Assembly: GCA_029948255.1 (NCBI GenBank)
Contig: JALIZF010001332.1
Span: forward strand, 1-64,000
DNA: 64,000 nucleotides
Direction of reading: 5' to 3'
Source of the DNA: Telmatactis stephensoni
Lineage: Eukaryota; Cnidaria; Anthozoa; Actiniaria; Isophelliidae
Part shown: in pieces, positions 32,168 through 43,900 of the stretch
How the letters are laid out: the number at the start of each line of letters is the position of its first letter
Position numbering within the stretch: the first letter of the stretch is position 1
Translations under genes and position numbers: made by a program
Notes under the pieces: model-generated
Databases searched by the model: none
Told to the model about the DNA's origin: nothing
What the model saw: only the letters and a program-made list of their open reading frames with translations

Positions 32168-32643
32168 CCAATCCCTAACGGTGTAACATATCTAGATTTC
32201 CATCAGTATAGTATTTGACCTCAAGACAGCTCAAATAAATGCCAAGAATGCGGAACAAAAATAAACAACACAAAAGTTTTTAAAAACTCTAAATTTGTAA
32301 TTACAAATGCGATGCACATAATTTGAGTCAGTCAGGCCCTCTGCCCTCTTTCCCAGAGGGCCTGGTACTCGGGTAAGATACACATTGCTGTACGTAACCA
32401 TGGCCAGCTTTCATTAATGATAAGCTGTCAATATTTAACCTGTATTTTGTTGTAATTGTCAAACTGATATCTTTACAACCTTTTGAATTTTAAATAAATG
32501 TGACCAAATGTTATTTTTTCGTCAGTGTTTATAACGCCTTGTAGCATTAGTTTATGCCCGGTTCACTGAGCATGCTCGTAGTACGTATCTCGATCGAGAT
32601 GTAAACCAATATCCCACATGGCTGGGTGACGTCCAGCACCATA

Positions 32644-33617
32644 TAGTCTCCTTCGCAGCCGTTTTTAGTTTCGTCACGCCAGGCGAATCCTCCCCACAAA
32701 CGGCTGCTGACCCGAGCGTAACATTCCGTTCCCTAGAATTAGCCAATCAGCTTCAGGCTTCCAGTTTCAGTAAGTCTGTCACTATACCATGGTATTTTCA
32801 TAATCGTGCTTTTGCGAAGGATGTTTTTTTACATTTTTTTTCATAGGCTTCAAGGACGTGCTCTTTCGTGCTCTTTCTTCTCGATAAGCTTCAAGGACGT
32901 GCTCCTTCGTGCTCTTTCTTTTCGATAGGCTTCAAGGACGGAGTCAGTGTTTCGATGGACCTCGTGCTCTTTCTTTTCGAATCGAGATCCTAATTCTTTT
33001 AAAGTTCGACCTTTAGTGGTTAACTTTTCTTGACCTTTACTCTCATTGACTTCAACTTCAAATTTGCAATTGCTGGATGAGTTCCAGTGATTCTTTTGGT
33101 AAGGACTAACTGAAATGAGCTTCCAGTTGAACAATTTCTCTCACACACCAACACCGTCGTTCTTGTACGAAGCCGGGCACTCCACTGACTTCAGGGTGTA
33201 TGGGCGTATATATATAAATAACTAGAAATACTCTTACAACAGATATCGAAACATGAATACAAACAATGAAAATTACACATACATAAAAATACTGTGACAA
33301 TACAACTAACGAACTAACTAATTAACTGATTGAAAAAATGTAACACAGATATAAAGCTCATTGCCGGAACGCGGGAAATAAACGAGTAAATTCATTTTCC
33401 GAGTCAAAGCCGAGTCCGAGTCAAAGCCGAGTCCGAGTCAAAAGGCCGAGTCAAGATAAAAAAAAAAACATTTATGATTAGAAGACTTACATCTGTTTAT
33501 CTGATAAACTGAAGAAAAGTTTTACATTCTATTTGTTTAATGTTTTACATCATAAGCCGTTTGTGGGGAGGATTCGCCTGGCGTGACGAGACTAAAAACG
33601 GCTGCGAAGGAGACTAA
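32644..33617. mobile_element. Candidate non-autonomous element with ~62-bp inverted ends
   Basis: TAGTCTCCTTCGCAGCCGTT at 32,644 through to 32,706 is repeated inverted at 33,554-33,617 with one or two mismatches. Between them are a 41-bp tandem repeat (starts 32,847, 32,888, 32,929; GCTTCAAGGACGTGCTC), and a GAGTCCGAGTCAAAGCC tandem at 33,400-33,450. The minus frame 32,850-33,134 (94 aa, Lys/Glu/Arg-rich) overlaps the repeats and is not convincing as a gene. No target duplication is visible, so two independent copies of a short repeat remain possible. Confidence 0.6.
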
Positions 33618-35269
33618 GCAGCATCTTCACTTTTGAATTTTGCCAAAAAACATATTTATATGGCATCTCTAGACAAGCTGTGAGAAATTTTGAGGACTAA
33701 TAAAGAATACAAAGGGTTTGAGGAAAAGTTTGAAAGCGTATAAGTGAGGAACAGACAAACAATTTCCTTTGCATCCAAAGTTAACATAGGTCCAAGTGAT
33801 TTCATTTTCAGCGCATACTCAAGACAAAGAAGCACAAAACGTGAGTACTAGAAATGCTTCAATGCCATTAAATGCATTGAAGTATCTTGTCTACCTCAGT
33901 ATTATTTGTTGACCGCAAGGCTGTACGGGCTGGGGAAAGATCTGATTGCTCAGCAAGACATGAAAGACTCATCAAAAGTCAGTGATGAAAGCAATCTATT
34001 TTCCTCTTGAAATATCATAACTTAAAAATCAACAACAACAACAAATCTTATATAAATGATTACTTATAATTGGTTTAGCCAGCCTAGAATAGACCTAAAT
34101 GCTTATTCTGTTGTAGAATGGGAAGACCCTCTAACTAGTTCAAAAACCCTGCATGTCAAACGAAGATTTTTTACAAATAGAGATGAAGGGCACAAAGGTC
34201 CGCTAACGGTCTGTAAACAGAATACATTGACGGACGATTTGCGATATTCGACATTAGACGATATTCAGCTAACGACGATATGCTAAGGAACTGAGAGGTG
34301 GGAGGTGATTCTACTAAGAAAAAGCCACCAAAGATGCTGGTGTTTAGTACAGGGAGTAGGACAGCTGGGATAGGGGACAGAGAAACTTCAAAACATATTG
34401 TTGACATCAAAAACATTTTTTGATACTAATCTCGCAAACTGTTTGGTTGATTAGAGTGTGCCAATAAGTGGACAGACACACTGCTGACGCGTTTCGGCGC
34501 GCGCGCTCGTTCTGCATGTTGCTCCGTTTGATAGGGGTTTTTTAACTTGTACTTTTTTTTAACTTTTTTCAAAACCTGAAGATGGTTTTGAGTTGTCTGT
34601 CCTCGCTGCGCTCGTAATTCCACTTGAATTGAATTTTGAACATTTATGACGTCAAGAGTGTGTCAATAAGAAGGCAGACAGACAACTCAAAACCATCTTC
34701 AATTTGTTAAATCCAACATTGATTTCATCTATACTGCTTTTCATCACAAACATCGAAAGCTTTTTCCCTATTTTTGGCGTAATCGGTAATTTATTCAAAC
34801 TGTACAGACAAGCTTACAATGCAAATCATTCTTTTTTTCAGTTTATTGCTTCGCGTACACCTAATTTTGTTCTATATTCCGTAACAATTATTTTAGTATA
34901 TTAGAAAGTTGTGATATAATATAAGCTAGGTTATCAATGCTAAGAACAGTCGATTTGTAGCCTTCTGTGTGATTCTGTAGAGCTCGAGCAAAGCTCAGCG
35001 CGAGCATGACGTTGACTCAAAGAAGCAAGCATAAGAAATTGTCTGTCTAACATTCATATCTGATGAACTTGCAGCATTTTGCCTGCTTCAAATGCCTTCA
35101 GTTTACATCTTCACAGTTTTTCTTATTCACCGAGAAAGTCAGCGTACGTGAGAGCCAAAGGCTGACTGATTCGGTAAACCACAGGAAGCCCAAGCTGTAC
35201 ATTAGTTGCAAAATATATAACTCTAAAAGCTGTTGCATTTGATTTACTCGGCAATTGTTTATGGAAAAT
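33618..35269. other. Gene-free spacer with an inverted repeat at 34,575-34,700
   Basis: TGAAGATGGTTTTGAGTTGT at about 34,577 is inverted at 34,675-34,698, and GAGTGTG(C/T)CAATAAG occurs twice in direct orientation (34,454 and 34,659). A GCGCGCGCGC patch lies at about 34,500. No supported gene. Confidence 0.5.
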
Positions 35270-36125
35270 GTACGCATGCGCAGTCGTTTTGCACGCGTGT
35301 GGAGCAAAGCTATAATTGATTGTGTGTACTATATACGTACACGTAAACAGGTGATATTCGTGCACCTTTACTATTTTAGCGTTTCCTTGCGACTATAGTA
35401 AAGTAGCAAGCGTTTCTTTGAGGGAAAAGGGTGAGAGTTGGGTTTCCTGTGTTACCAAAGACGAGGGGGAGTGAACAGGAAACCTAACTTTTGCTACGCA
35501 GGCTATTGCGATTATTTGAAACTTTTCACGATAGTGTGACATACCAGTTTGAAAATAAACAGCTGATAAAATCCTTTTTGTAGAAATTGCCCTTAAATCA
35601 ATTTATGCAAATTTAGGCTAAAAATGTATAATAATTTTGCTTAATTAATATTCTTACTCGCAAAACTTTCTCGGAGAAGATTATGTCGTTTGCTTCTTCA
35701 TCTAGCCTTATCTGCATTTTTCATAAAAATTATTGCTACAAAATTTTTTAAAGGAAACTGGTGTTACTTCCTGTTTACCTCTGAAACTAAACATACAGTA
35801 TATTGATTTTAAATGTTACCTTTTAGGTACAGGAAGGAATTAATTTGCTGTTTGATTTAATGACTATTATTAAGTTTAATAACCAAGAGTCGGTTGTACA
35901 AAGCCTGGATAAGTTATCCACTGGATAAGAACTATAAATTTTATCCGTTGAATAAGGATTTATCGGCCGGCGGATAGCGCTTATCCAGGCTTCGTACAAT
36001 CGGTTCCAGAGATACAAATTTGTATTGACCTTCTTAAATCTGTCAAAACCTTTGCTGACATAACAGATACTTCTTTGTGGCATCAGGGGTTACACTTTCC
36101 CTTTTTCGCAGATGAATGATATCTG
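35270..36125 (-). pseudogene. Duplicated 3' end of the C-type lectin gene
   Basis: This segment is a diverged direct copy of 37,322-37,945: both contain CGTTTTGCACGC(G/A)TGTGGAG, TGGGTTTCCTGTGT(T/A)ACCAAAG, AGGAAACCTAACTTTTGCTA, CTTTTCACGATAGTGTGA and GATACAAATTTGT(A/G)TTGA. At its upper end the minus strand still encodes ICEKGKV then TAA (36,090-36,122), the same ending as the lectin gene, and similarity stops there. So it keeps the 3' flank and last codons of a duplicated lectin gene, the rest being lost. A 106-bp MITE at 35,894-35,999 is present only in this copy. Confidence 0.85.
35894..35999. mobile_element. 106-bp MITE, ends TTGTACAAAGCCTGGATAAG, TSD TCGG
   Basis: Inverted ends TTGTACAAAGCCTGGATAAG and the complement of CTTATCCAGGCTTCGTACAA; TCGG at 35,890-35,893 and 36,000-36,003. 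The paralogous site near 37,832 lacks it, giving an in-window empty-site comparison. Confidence 0.85.
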
Positions 36126-36189
36126 ATGCATTAGAAGCAAAAAAACTGGCTTGTAGCGTAATGGGAAGTCAGTAGATTGGAACAGAATT

Positions 36190-36440
36190 CACTGGAAAGC
36201 CGACTGTGGTCCGTGGTACGATTCTCGATATAAAAATCCGCTTTATTTCTTCTTTATGTTAATGACATGCCAAAATGTTCAGATAAACTAACTTTTAGAG
36301 CTTTTGCCGATGATACAAATGTATTTTATTTTGCGACTGAATCCTCAAATCTGAATAAAACGATGAATGAGGAGTTCAATAAATTATTGAGTTATTGCGC
36401 TGCAAATAAAATTTCGGTAAATGTTAAAAAGACCCACTAG
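36190..36440 (+). pseudogene. LINE reverse transcriptase fragment
   Basis: One plus frame reads FLLYVNDMPKCSDKLTFRAF then ADDTNVFYFATES, NEEFNKLLSYCAANKISVNV and KKT before a stop at about 36,438. This is the region around the RT catalytic ADD motif of a non-LTR element, distinct from the two minus-strand LINE copies further left. Both ends are missing. Confidence 0.8.
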
Positions 36441-36722
36441 ATATATTTCGTTGTGTCAATAAAATGAAATCCTTGTCGAATTGACCTAAAGACTACCAGC
36501 CTGTACTGGCTGAAGCTTCAGTTAGAATAATAAAGCTTTCAAAAGAAATATTGAAAGTAAGAAAATACTTAAAAACTCGTAAGTCTATAAAACTACTTTG
36601 AAAATCTATATACTTATATACGCTTATGAAGGGCGTGGTTTAACATAGAACGTCGTCATTCGCGCTGAAGGCCTGGTAAAAATGACTTTCCAATAAAAAA
36701 TAGGGTACTCCTATATATAAGA

Positions 36723-37009
36723 GGACGGGGATGCTCGTCGGAAATTTTGAAAGTGACCCCTAAAAGGTAACTGAGTGGGAGTGGCAACGATTCATTTCTA
36801 CCCCTAAAAGGTACCAATTCAAAAACAATAATAAAGAATTAAAGTAATGAAACATTTGTTATCGATGTGCTTTGAAGATTCAATTACCCCAAAGCAGTCC
36901 CTAAAAGGTACCAGCTACGTGTCTGGTAGTCCTCTTAAGTCTGAGACACCCTAAAAGGTACCAGATTGCAGATTTTGACCCCTAAAAGGTACGACGAGCA
37001 TCCCCGTCC
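36723..37009. mobile_element. 287-bp MITE with GGACGGGGATGCTCGTCG ends
   Basis: Perfect 18-bp inverted ends at 36,723-36,740 and 36,992-37,009. Inside, CCCCTAAAAGGTACC-type motifs occur five times. No coding signal. Confidence 0.85.
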
Positions 37010-37321
37010 ATTTACGATCGGAGATCGGATTGTGAGCTTTTGGACTTGTTTCTATAATTAAATCACCTCTTTTAAGCGTGAGAAAGCTTCTCGGGTCTGG
37101 CCGCCATTTCCTCTTGCAAAGAAAGAAAGAAGCTGCCATGGAAATGTAATTCCTACAACTTTGCAGGTAAAGAGAATCTCGCGTTCAATCGATCAAAAAC
37201 GATGACTTCTCTCTTTTTTCTTCACAATAAATAGTTAGAATCGCGATACAAAACTAAACGCGATTTTGAGACGGCATTATCGGTTTATAATGACGGCTAG
37301 TTGGGAGAAAATATATTCAGG

Positions 37322-37945
37322 TATTGCGTAGTCGTTTTGCACGCATGTGGAGCAAAGCTATAATTGATTGTGTGTACTATATACACACATATAAACAGGT
37401 GACATTCACGCGCCCTTTATACTAGTTTAATGCTTCCTTGCGACTACAGCATGCGTAGAAGGCGTTTCCTTGAGTACAAATTGACAGTGTTGGGTTTCCT
37501 GTGTAACCAAAGACGGGGGACTTGGGGAGGAGGAGGGGACAGGAAACCTAACTTTTGCTACGCAGGTGTGACTATTTTTAACTTTTCACGATAGTGTGAT
37601 ATTTAATCAGTTTGAAAAATAAACAGCTATAAAGTCCTTTTTTGGGAAATTGTCCTTGAATCAGTTTATGCATATTTCGGCTACAAACGTATCGGGAATA
37701 TTGCTTAAACTTCGCAAAACGAAGTAGAGTTTCTCGGGCGCGATGATGTCGTGTCTGCCTCTTCATCTAGGGTTATCTGTATTTTGCATGTGATTTTGAT
37801 TTACTGAATATTAGTAAGTTTGAAGAACCAGAGATACAAATTTGTGTTGATTTTTTTAATCTGTTCACAAATTTTGCTGATATAACAGATAGTTCTGTGT
37901 GGCATCAGGAATTACACTTTCCCCTTTTCACAGGTGAATAATATC
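37322..37945. repeat. 3' flank of lectin gene, partner of the local direct duplication
   Basis: The copy that keeps a working gene end; the other copy is at 35,270-36,125. The two are about 2 kb apart in direct orientation. Confidence 0.85.
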
Positions 37946-40900
37946 TTACTGGAGCACGTGGAATCATTCCAAAATGAGCGTCCGGACCCGTGAAGGTACA
38001 GCATCCCGCATTCTTCAGCAACGTTGTTAGGCTCACCGGGATACCACGTCGAGTACCGACCAGACAGGGCTGAACCGTCCACCCACTTGAACTTTTTACT
38101 GGAATCTATAAAAAAAATAAACGAACGAACAAATGAATGAATGAATGAATGGCCTCACGTCATCAATATGCGATGATCTATTTACCTCGGTGCAGGCCAA
38201 TCCATATATATGGATTAGCAGGCGACGATGGTGCCATTCCTAAGACAAACGCGTTTTCTTTGGCTGACTTTATAGTCACCAGGTCACCTCCAAGAGACTT
38301 ACAAGTCTTTCGTGCGTCGTTCCAGGTACTTTTCTTGCTGAACATCTTGTAGCAAGAATCATGGTATGTTTTCCAGCCTTGTGGGCAGGCTGGTGTTTAT
38401 ATATATAAAAAGAGAAAATGATAATAATGATGTATGTCGCACATCTTGTATAATTGTACCAAGAACATTGTTCTGCTATAGTGAGGAGTCGGTATCAGTG
38501 AATGATGTAAATCATGTAATGATGATTATATATGATGATGATAGCATTACTTAAATGCAATAGTTGATAGCATTTAGTAAGAACCTCCATTCTTTCATGA
38601 AGTATAGAGTAAGTTAAGGCATTGCGGATGTTAGTCACTCCAAAACAAAGTTTCCATTATTATTAGAGTGATTTTCACCCGACTGTGAAATAGTTACTAA
38701 GCTAATTATATAATTCTCCTAAAATACCATATAGCTAACTACGAAATTACTTTTGAATTTTTCTACCTATCCAAATTAAGGATTAATTTGGACAGTTTTC
38801 ATTTAGGGTTTTCTAAAGAAAAACTGAGCAATCCAAATTAATGAGTAATTTGGACAGTTCGTGTTTGACCAATGAGAATGCAAGAAAAACAATAGAAGTA
38901 AGAATTCAACCAATAGGGCGGCGCGTAGCATTCATTCACATCTGATTTTGTGGAGAAAAAATGGCAGAATGTTTTGGACCGCAAATTTGCTTTTTACACC
39001 TACTTACTTAAAGTTTTCTGGTTTAAAACGTTAGCGAATGAGGTGAGGAAAGTATTTATTATATTTTTGTGTAGTTTTTCTGAAAAAAATGACCCATTTT
39101 GAGAGAGTTTTTAGAGCCAGTTGAAATTCAGTTGGCTTTGGCGAGTATCGGCCTCGCTGCTTGCATGAAAACACTTTCTGAATGAAATTGGTAAGTGGAA
39201 ATTTTCAATAAGATGTTTTTTTGCATTCAAAAACTCAACATGAATAATGTACTTCGTTGAGTACAAGTTGTCTTGCTTGGTTTGCAAAGAAGCTAGATGA
39301 ATCGTACCGAAAATGTTGGCCAGTTGAGCTTATATAATTAATAGGACTCCACGCCTAATTGAACTCAAAAAATTCCTCTGACTGCCAAATTGGACTCGGC
39401 CTACGGCCTCGTCCAATTTTGGCAGTCCTCGGAATTTTTTTCGTCCAATTATTTTCAAATTGGACAGCGTGGAGTCATATTACATATACTAATAGACACT
39501 AATAGACTCTGCACCCATTGCTTTCTTTTGTTGCAATACAACTATTAGACACTATTAAACACTGACTATTAGTAATTGTTTCACAGTCCGATGAAAATCA
39601 CTCTATTATTAAATGATAGTATAGTAATAAACAATAAATAAATATTTTTATAGCGCCATTTCCGGCAGCTCAATGGCGCTTTACAATATTACAACTTTAA
39701 TCCTAATCCTATAAAATGGTAATCCTAATTCTGTAAAACGATGATAATAATAATAATAGTAGTTTGTTTCTGTGTAAAAATCGATGCTGTCTCTGTTGTG
39801 CGGCTGTATCACGTCTATAGGTTCTGAACATATAACACATCGTTGCGCAATCAAGGGAATGTGGCACAAAAACTGCTCAAGTGATCACAGGAAAAATCAG
39901 ATATCTTACACACTATGTAAAAATCATGTCAATATACATTTACATGGTTTTAACATAGTATGTAAATAATAAGACCATGTAAAAACCATGTCAATACGTT
40001 TTACATGGTTCGAAAACCATGTAAATTTTTGAGAAAATTTCTTCTTCTATCAGTAAACCATGTAAATGTCATGTAAGAGTTAGACCATGTAAATATACGG
40101 TAAAAACCATGTAAAAACCAAAGAGACTCCAAGTGCATTATACCATGTAAAAATCGTGGAAATGCATAGTAGATATGATTATTCAGTATCAACAACACGC
40201 ACAAACTCAGTAATGATTTAAAATCTTTACTCATACTCGATCTCGTACTCAGATCTGAAGTTCGCTTGAACATCAGATCCTAAAATATTTTAGCATTGTA
40301 TAAAATGATGCCTTAGAACAGAGTTTCTGCAAGGTTTACAAGATAATAACCAAAACATTTAGAAAAGTCATATCTGCGTGACAATGGTCAAGGCACGCAC
40401 ACGGAAATTATCACGCTTGCCTTCAAACGAGATTAAACATTTCTTGAAAAAAAATTTTTCCCTTGGTTTAGGATAGATAGATAGAAAGTATTTTGTATAA
40501 TTTCATTGTGTATCACTGTCCATTATCTAGCGTCATTTGGAGGTCAAAGAAGAGGAGGTGGTGGCTGGTAATGGCTGAAGTGACCGGCCTTTGATTCTTC
40601 TATGTAAAGAGGGGGGAGAAAAAAAACAGCTTAAAAACACTTCAAAACAAGAAAAAAGCATACAAAAAGATGAAAAGACAATATTTACGACAATATTTGC
40701 TACATAAGTTTGCCTGGGGTGCCTGTGGTAGTACTAACAAGGAAAACTGGTATCCAACCAAATTTAACCAATGAACGCTCCGCATTTGATCACATGGTGT
40801 TTTTGAATATTGGCGGACACGGCAGCCATTTTCAATTCGAACGGTGAGGATGACTCATTAGATGGAGAGTTTTGCTCAATAATTCATTTCTTTTTTGCTA

Positions 40901-43900
40901 AAAGTTTATTCAGATGCCGTCCACTGATGTAAAGAAGATTTAGACAGCTCTGTAAGCGCAATGAACACAGTTCTTGAAGAAGAATACAGGATTTCAAATA
41001 TCGAATACCGACTGACTGTGAATGTTTCTCGAAGCTTGTGTGGACTTGATTTTGAAGTTGGTAAGTCACATTTATTGTAGTATTACGGTAGAAACAGTAC
41101 AGGAGTTTAAGAATTGGTTCACTTTGAGGTTTTGGTTCGCCTAAAGATTATAAATTTAAGTTTTACGCTGTGTTTATAGTGAGTAAAATTCAAGGATCAC
41201 GCTCAGATCGAATCCCACGCTGAAAACTACATGTAGTTTCAGTCACAAATTAGAGTAGTCTTTCCGGCTTGTTTCGATTGTATTGAAGCTTTTTCAGTTA
41301 TTGCAAGACTCTATATTATAAACTGCAATGATGAATGATAAAACCAACATTTTTATGCATTTATTTCAACATGAATCTGGCGTGATTCTGTCAGGTATTT
41401 GCCGTTTATGAACGAAATTATTTCTGCCAAACATTGTACTTAGTTCCGTATAATTGTTGTGGCTTTAAACTATTTTGGGTTAGAAAAGCTGCGAGATCAA
41501 TTTTAATTTGAATTTTTCCTCGATTATGAAGATTTGCTAACAAATTGGAATCTACGAATTAGAAAACACGACATCACAGCAAAACATTGAAGTTTATAAG
41601 TGTACAGTAACTGTGTGCTGGCGAGATGTTATACTTCATTGGTGAATAATCCCGGCGAATAATGAATACTTGAATAACAATTCATTATTTTGTTTCAGGC
41701 CGTTGACAATACAGAAAGTAACTGTAATAATCAAGAATGGAATGAAATCAAATTGTTCAGTAATTACCTTGTATCTATGTGTATCAGATAAGTGATGTAA
41801 TTTGGCACTATACAAGATTCCATACCCTTTATGGTGATGCACATACTTTGAAATGTTTAATTTGTATTATTAGCTATTTCAAAGGCTGTTTATGCATTAC
41901 TAGTTTTTGCCATCATACTTTTACTACTGAGAGTACACAAACGACTACAATGGGAAATTGCTGAAGCAGTGTGATGTGGAGTAGTCTTACTGTTTTAAAA
42001 CCATAGTACTGTTATACTAAAGGCAGTGTTACATTGTGCATTTTTGTGTGCAACTTGTCTTGCAGTGTCATTTCAACACAAGTTTAACAATTTCAGCATG
42101 TAGCATACCCTATGTTGCTACAATCATGACACAAGTATTTGCAATCATTGCAAACAGAAGAATTTGGAAGTAATTTACAAATGCAGTATTTTTTTTCTCA
42201 GCAGTGCAGGGTATGTTATGTTTTAGTATTGCAGGGGTTTCATTAATAGGTGGTTACCGGAGGTTTATTGCCATCTGTTTTTCCATTCACTGCCAGCTAT
42301 ATTTTCTAGTTATACAATATTTTAATTGTAGGACATCTGTATTTCAGACAGCTATCTTTAGTAGTGGAACCTGCTATTGCTAATGTTAATGAAACCCCTG
42401 GTAGTGGTTTATGCCACTTGTTTGACAATGCCATTCCAAGACAAATTGTTGACAAAATTGCACCATGTAACAACTCAGGCATGTTATTTAGGCATGTCTT
42501 TTTTTCCAGAGTGTGAATAAACACATTTTCTGTAATTACTCTTTCATCTTAAGACTGTGAAATTGAGTTTTGGTCTTCAAGTGATATTGAGGTTTCTTAA
42601 AACTTTACGCTGTGTCTATTTGACCGGCAGCCGGTCAATGACCTCGAATTCCTATTTGACCGGCAGTTTTCAAATCTTCCAATACTTCCCCGAAAAAAAA
42701 AAAAAAAACATTTGTACACCATCTAAAGTATTCTATCTTTATTTAGGAATGGTAAGCAGTTACAACTACCATTGTAATGTTTGATTAACTCTAATTTGCC
42801 TAGCTTCGGCACAGAGTACAATGACCAGGATTGAATTTTTCTAAGTGTCTTTTGGTCGCTCGTTCTACTCTGTGCCGGGGCTAGAGAAAAAGAACTAGTT
42901 GGACACTACAGCGCTAACTATGACTGCTTACCATTTCTAAATAAAGATAGTGTAGGTGGTGTATGAATGTTTTATTCGGGGAAATATTGGAAAATTTGAA
43001 AACTGCCGGTCAAATATGAATTCGAGGACATTGACCGGCTGCCGGTTAAATAGCCACAGCGAAAACTTTAAGCTTGGTCGTGCTGAGTTTCGCTTGTCAT
43101 ATGACTTCATGGTGAGAAAAATAGGAATTTCAAAATAGGTTGGCAGTTTTAAAGTGAATCTAGAATCTTTGATGAAAAGTTGTTTATACCAATGCCACCA
43201 ACAAATCTGTCTGGAATGGTTAGATTTTATTCTTTGCTGGAGAAGAAAATAGAAACATTCAAATGCTTGCCCTGGTCACTTGACCTTCTTTGCTAATTAT
43301 TTCAAACAGATTAATGTTGGTGTCACAGAGAGTGACCTTTGTAGACCTCTTGTAGCATGTTGGAATTCAGCTCAATCTGGGGGACAAAACAATGAATTTT
43401 AATTCTCAAGAAAGCAAAAGTATATTGTTTTGTCCCCCAGATTGAGCTGATCTAATGTCATGTGCAATGAATCTATAGGTCCAAACATTGTTTATCCACC
43501 TAAAAACTGCCACCCATTTTGAAATTCCTATTTTTCTCACCATGAAGTCACGTGACCACCAAAACTCAGCATGACCAAACTTATAATTTTAAGGAACCTA
43601 AATATCACTTCAGGATTAATGTATGATGTAAAATGTCATTTAGGGCTCTTGAATCTACTTATTTTGATACTGGCAAATTCAGAAATGAACATACTGTAAT
43701 GTTGTTTTAGTACAATTATTTGCACCTTGGTTGCTAGAGTCCAGAAACATTATGCAAATTGTTTATTGTTCTCTACAGAAATGTTGCATGTTTGCATGAT
43801 TTTTCTGTTATTCCACAACTTACCCAAATATCCTAAGATACTAATTTTTAGCAGGATTTTCAGTTTTGTGTAATAAGTTTGTTTCTACAATCAGCATCCT

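Larger units (their letters stand above)
30607..32640. other. Gene-free spacer with DIRS remnant and simple repeats
   Basis: Contains a 15-G run at 31,184-31,198, a DIRS remnant at 31,330-31,380, and a (CCCT)n tract at 32,095-32,167. The hairpin AGGCCCTCTG...CAGAGGGCCT lies at 32,335-32,364. The frame at 31,374-31,598 has no recognisable domain. Confidence 0.5.

Noticed and set aside
31995..32186. Pro/Ser repeat protein
   Set aside because: Translation of the (CCCT)n microsatellite.
32850..33134. 94-aa Lys/Glu/Arg-rich frame as a gene
   Set aside because: Its C-terminal third is the translated 41-bp tandem repeat and there is no independent support.
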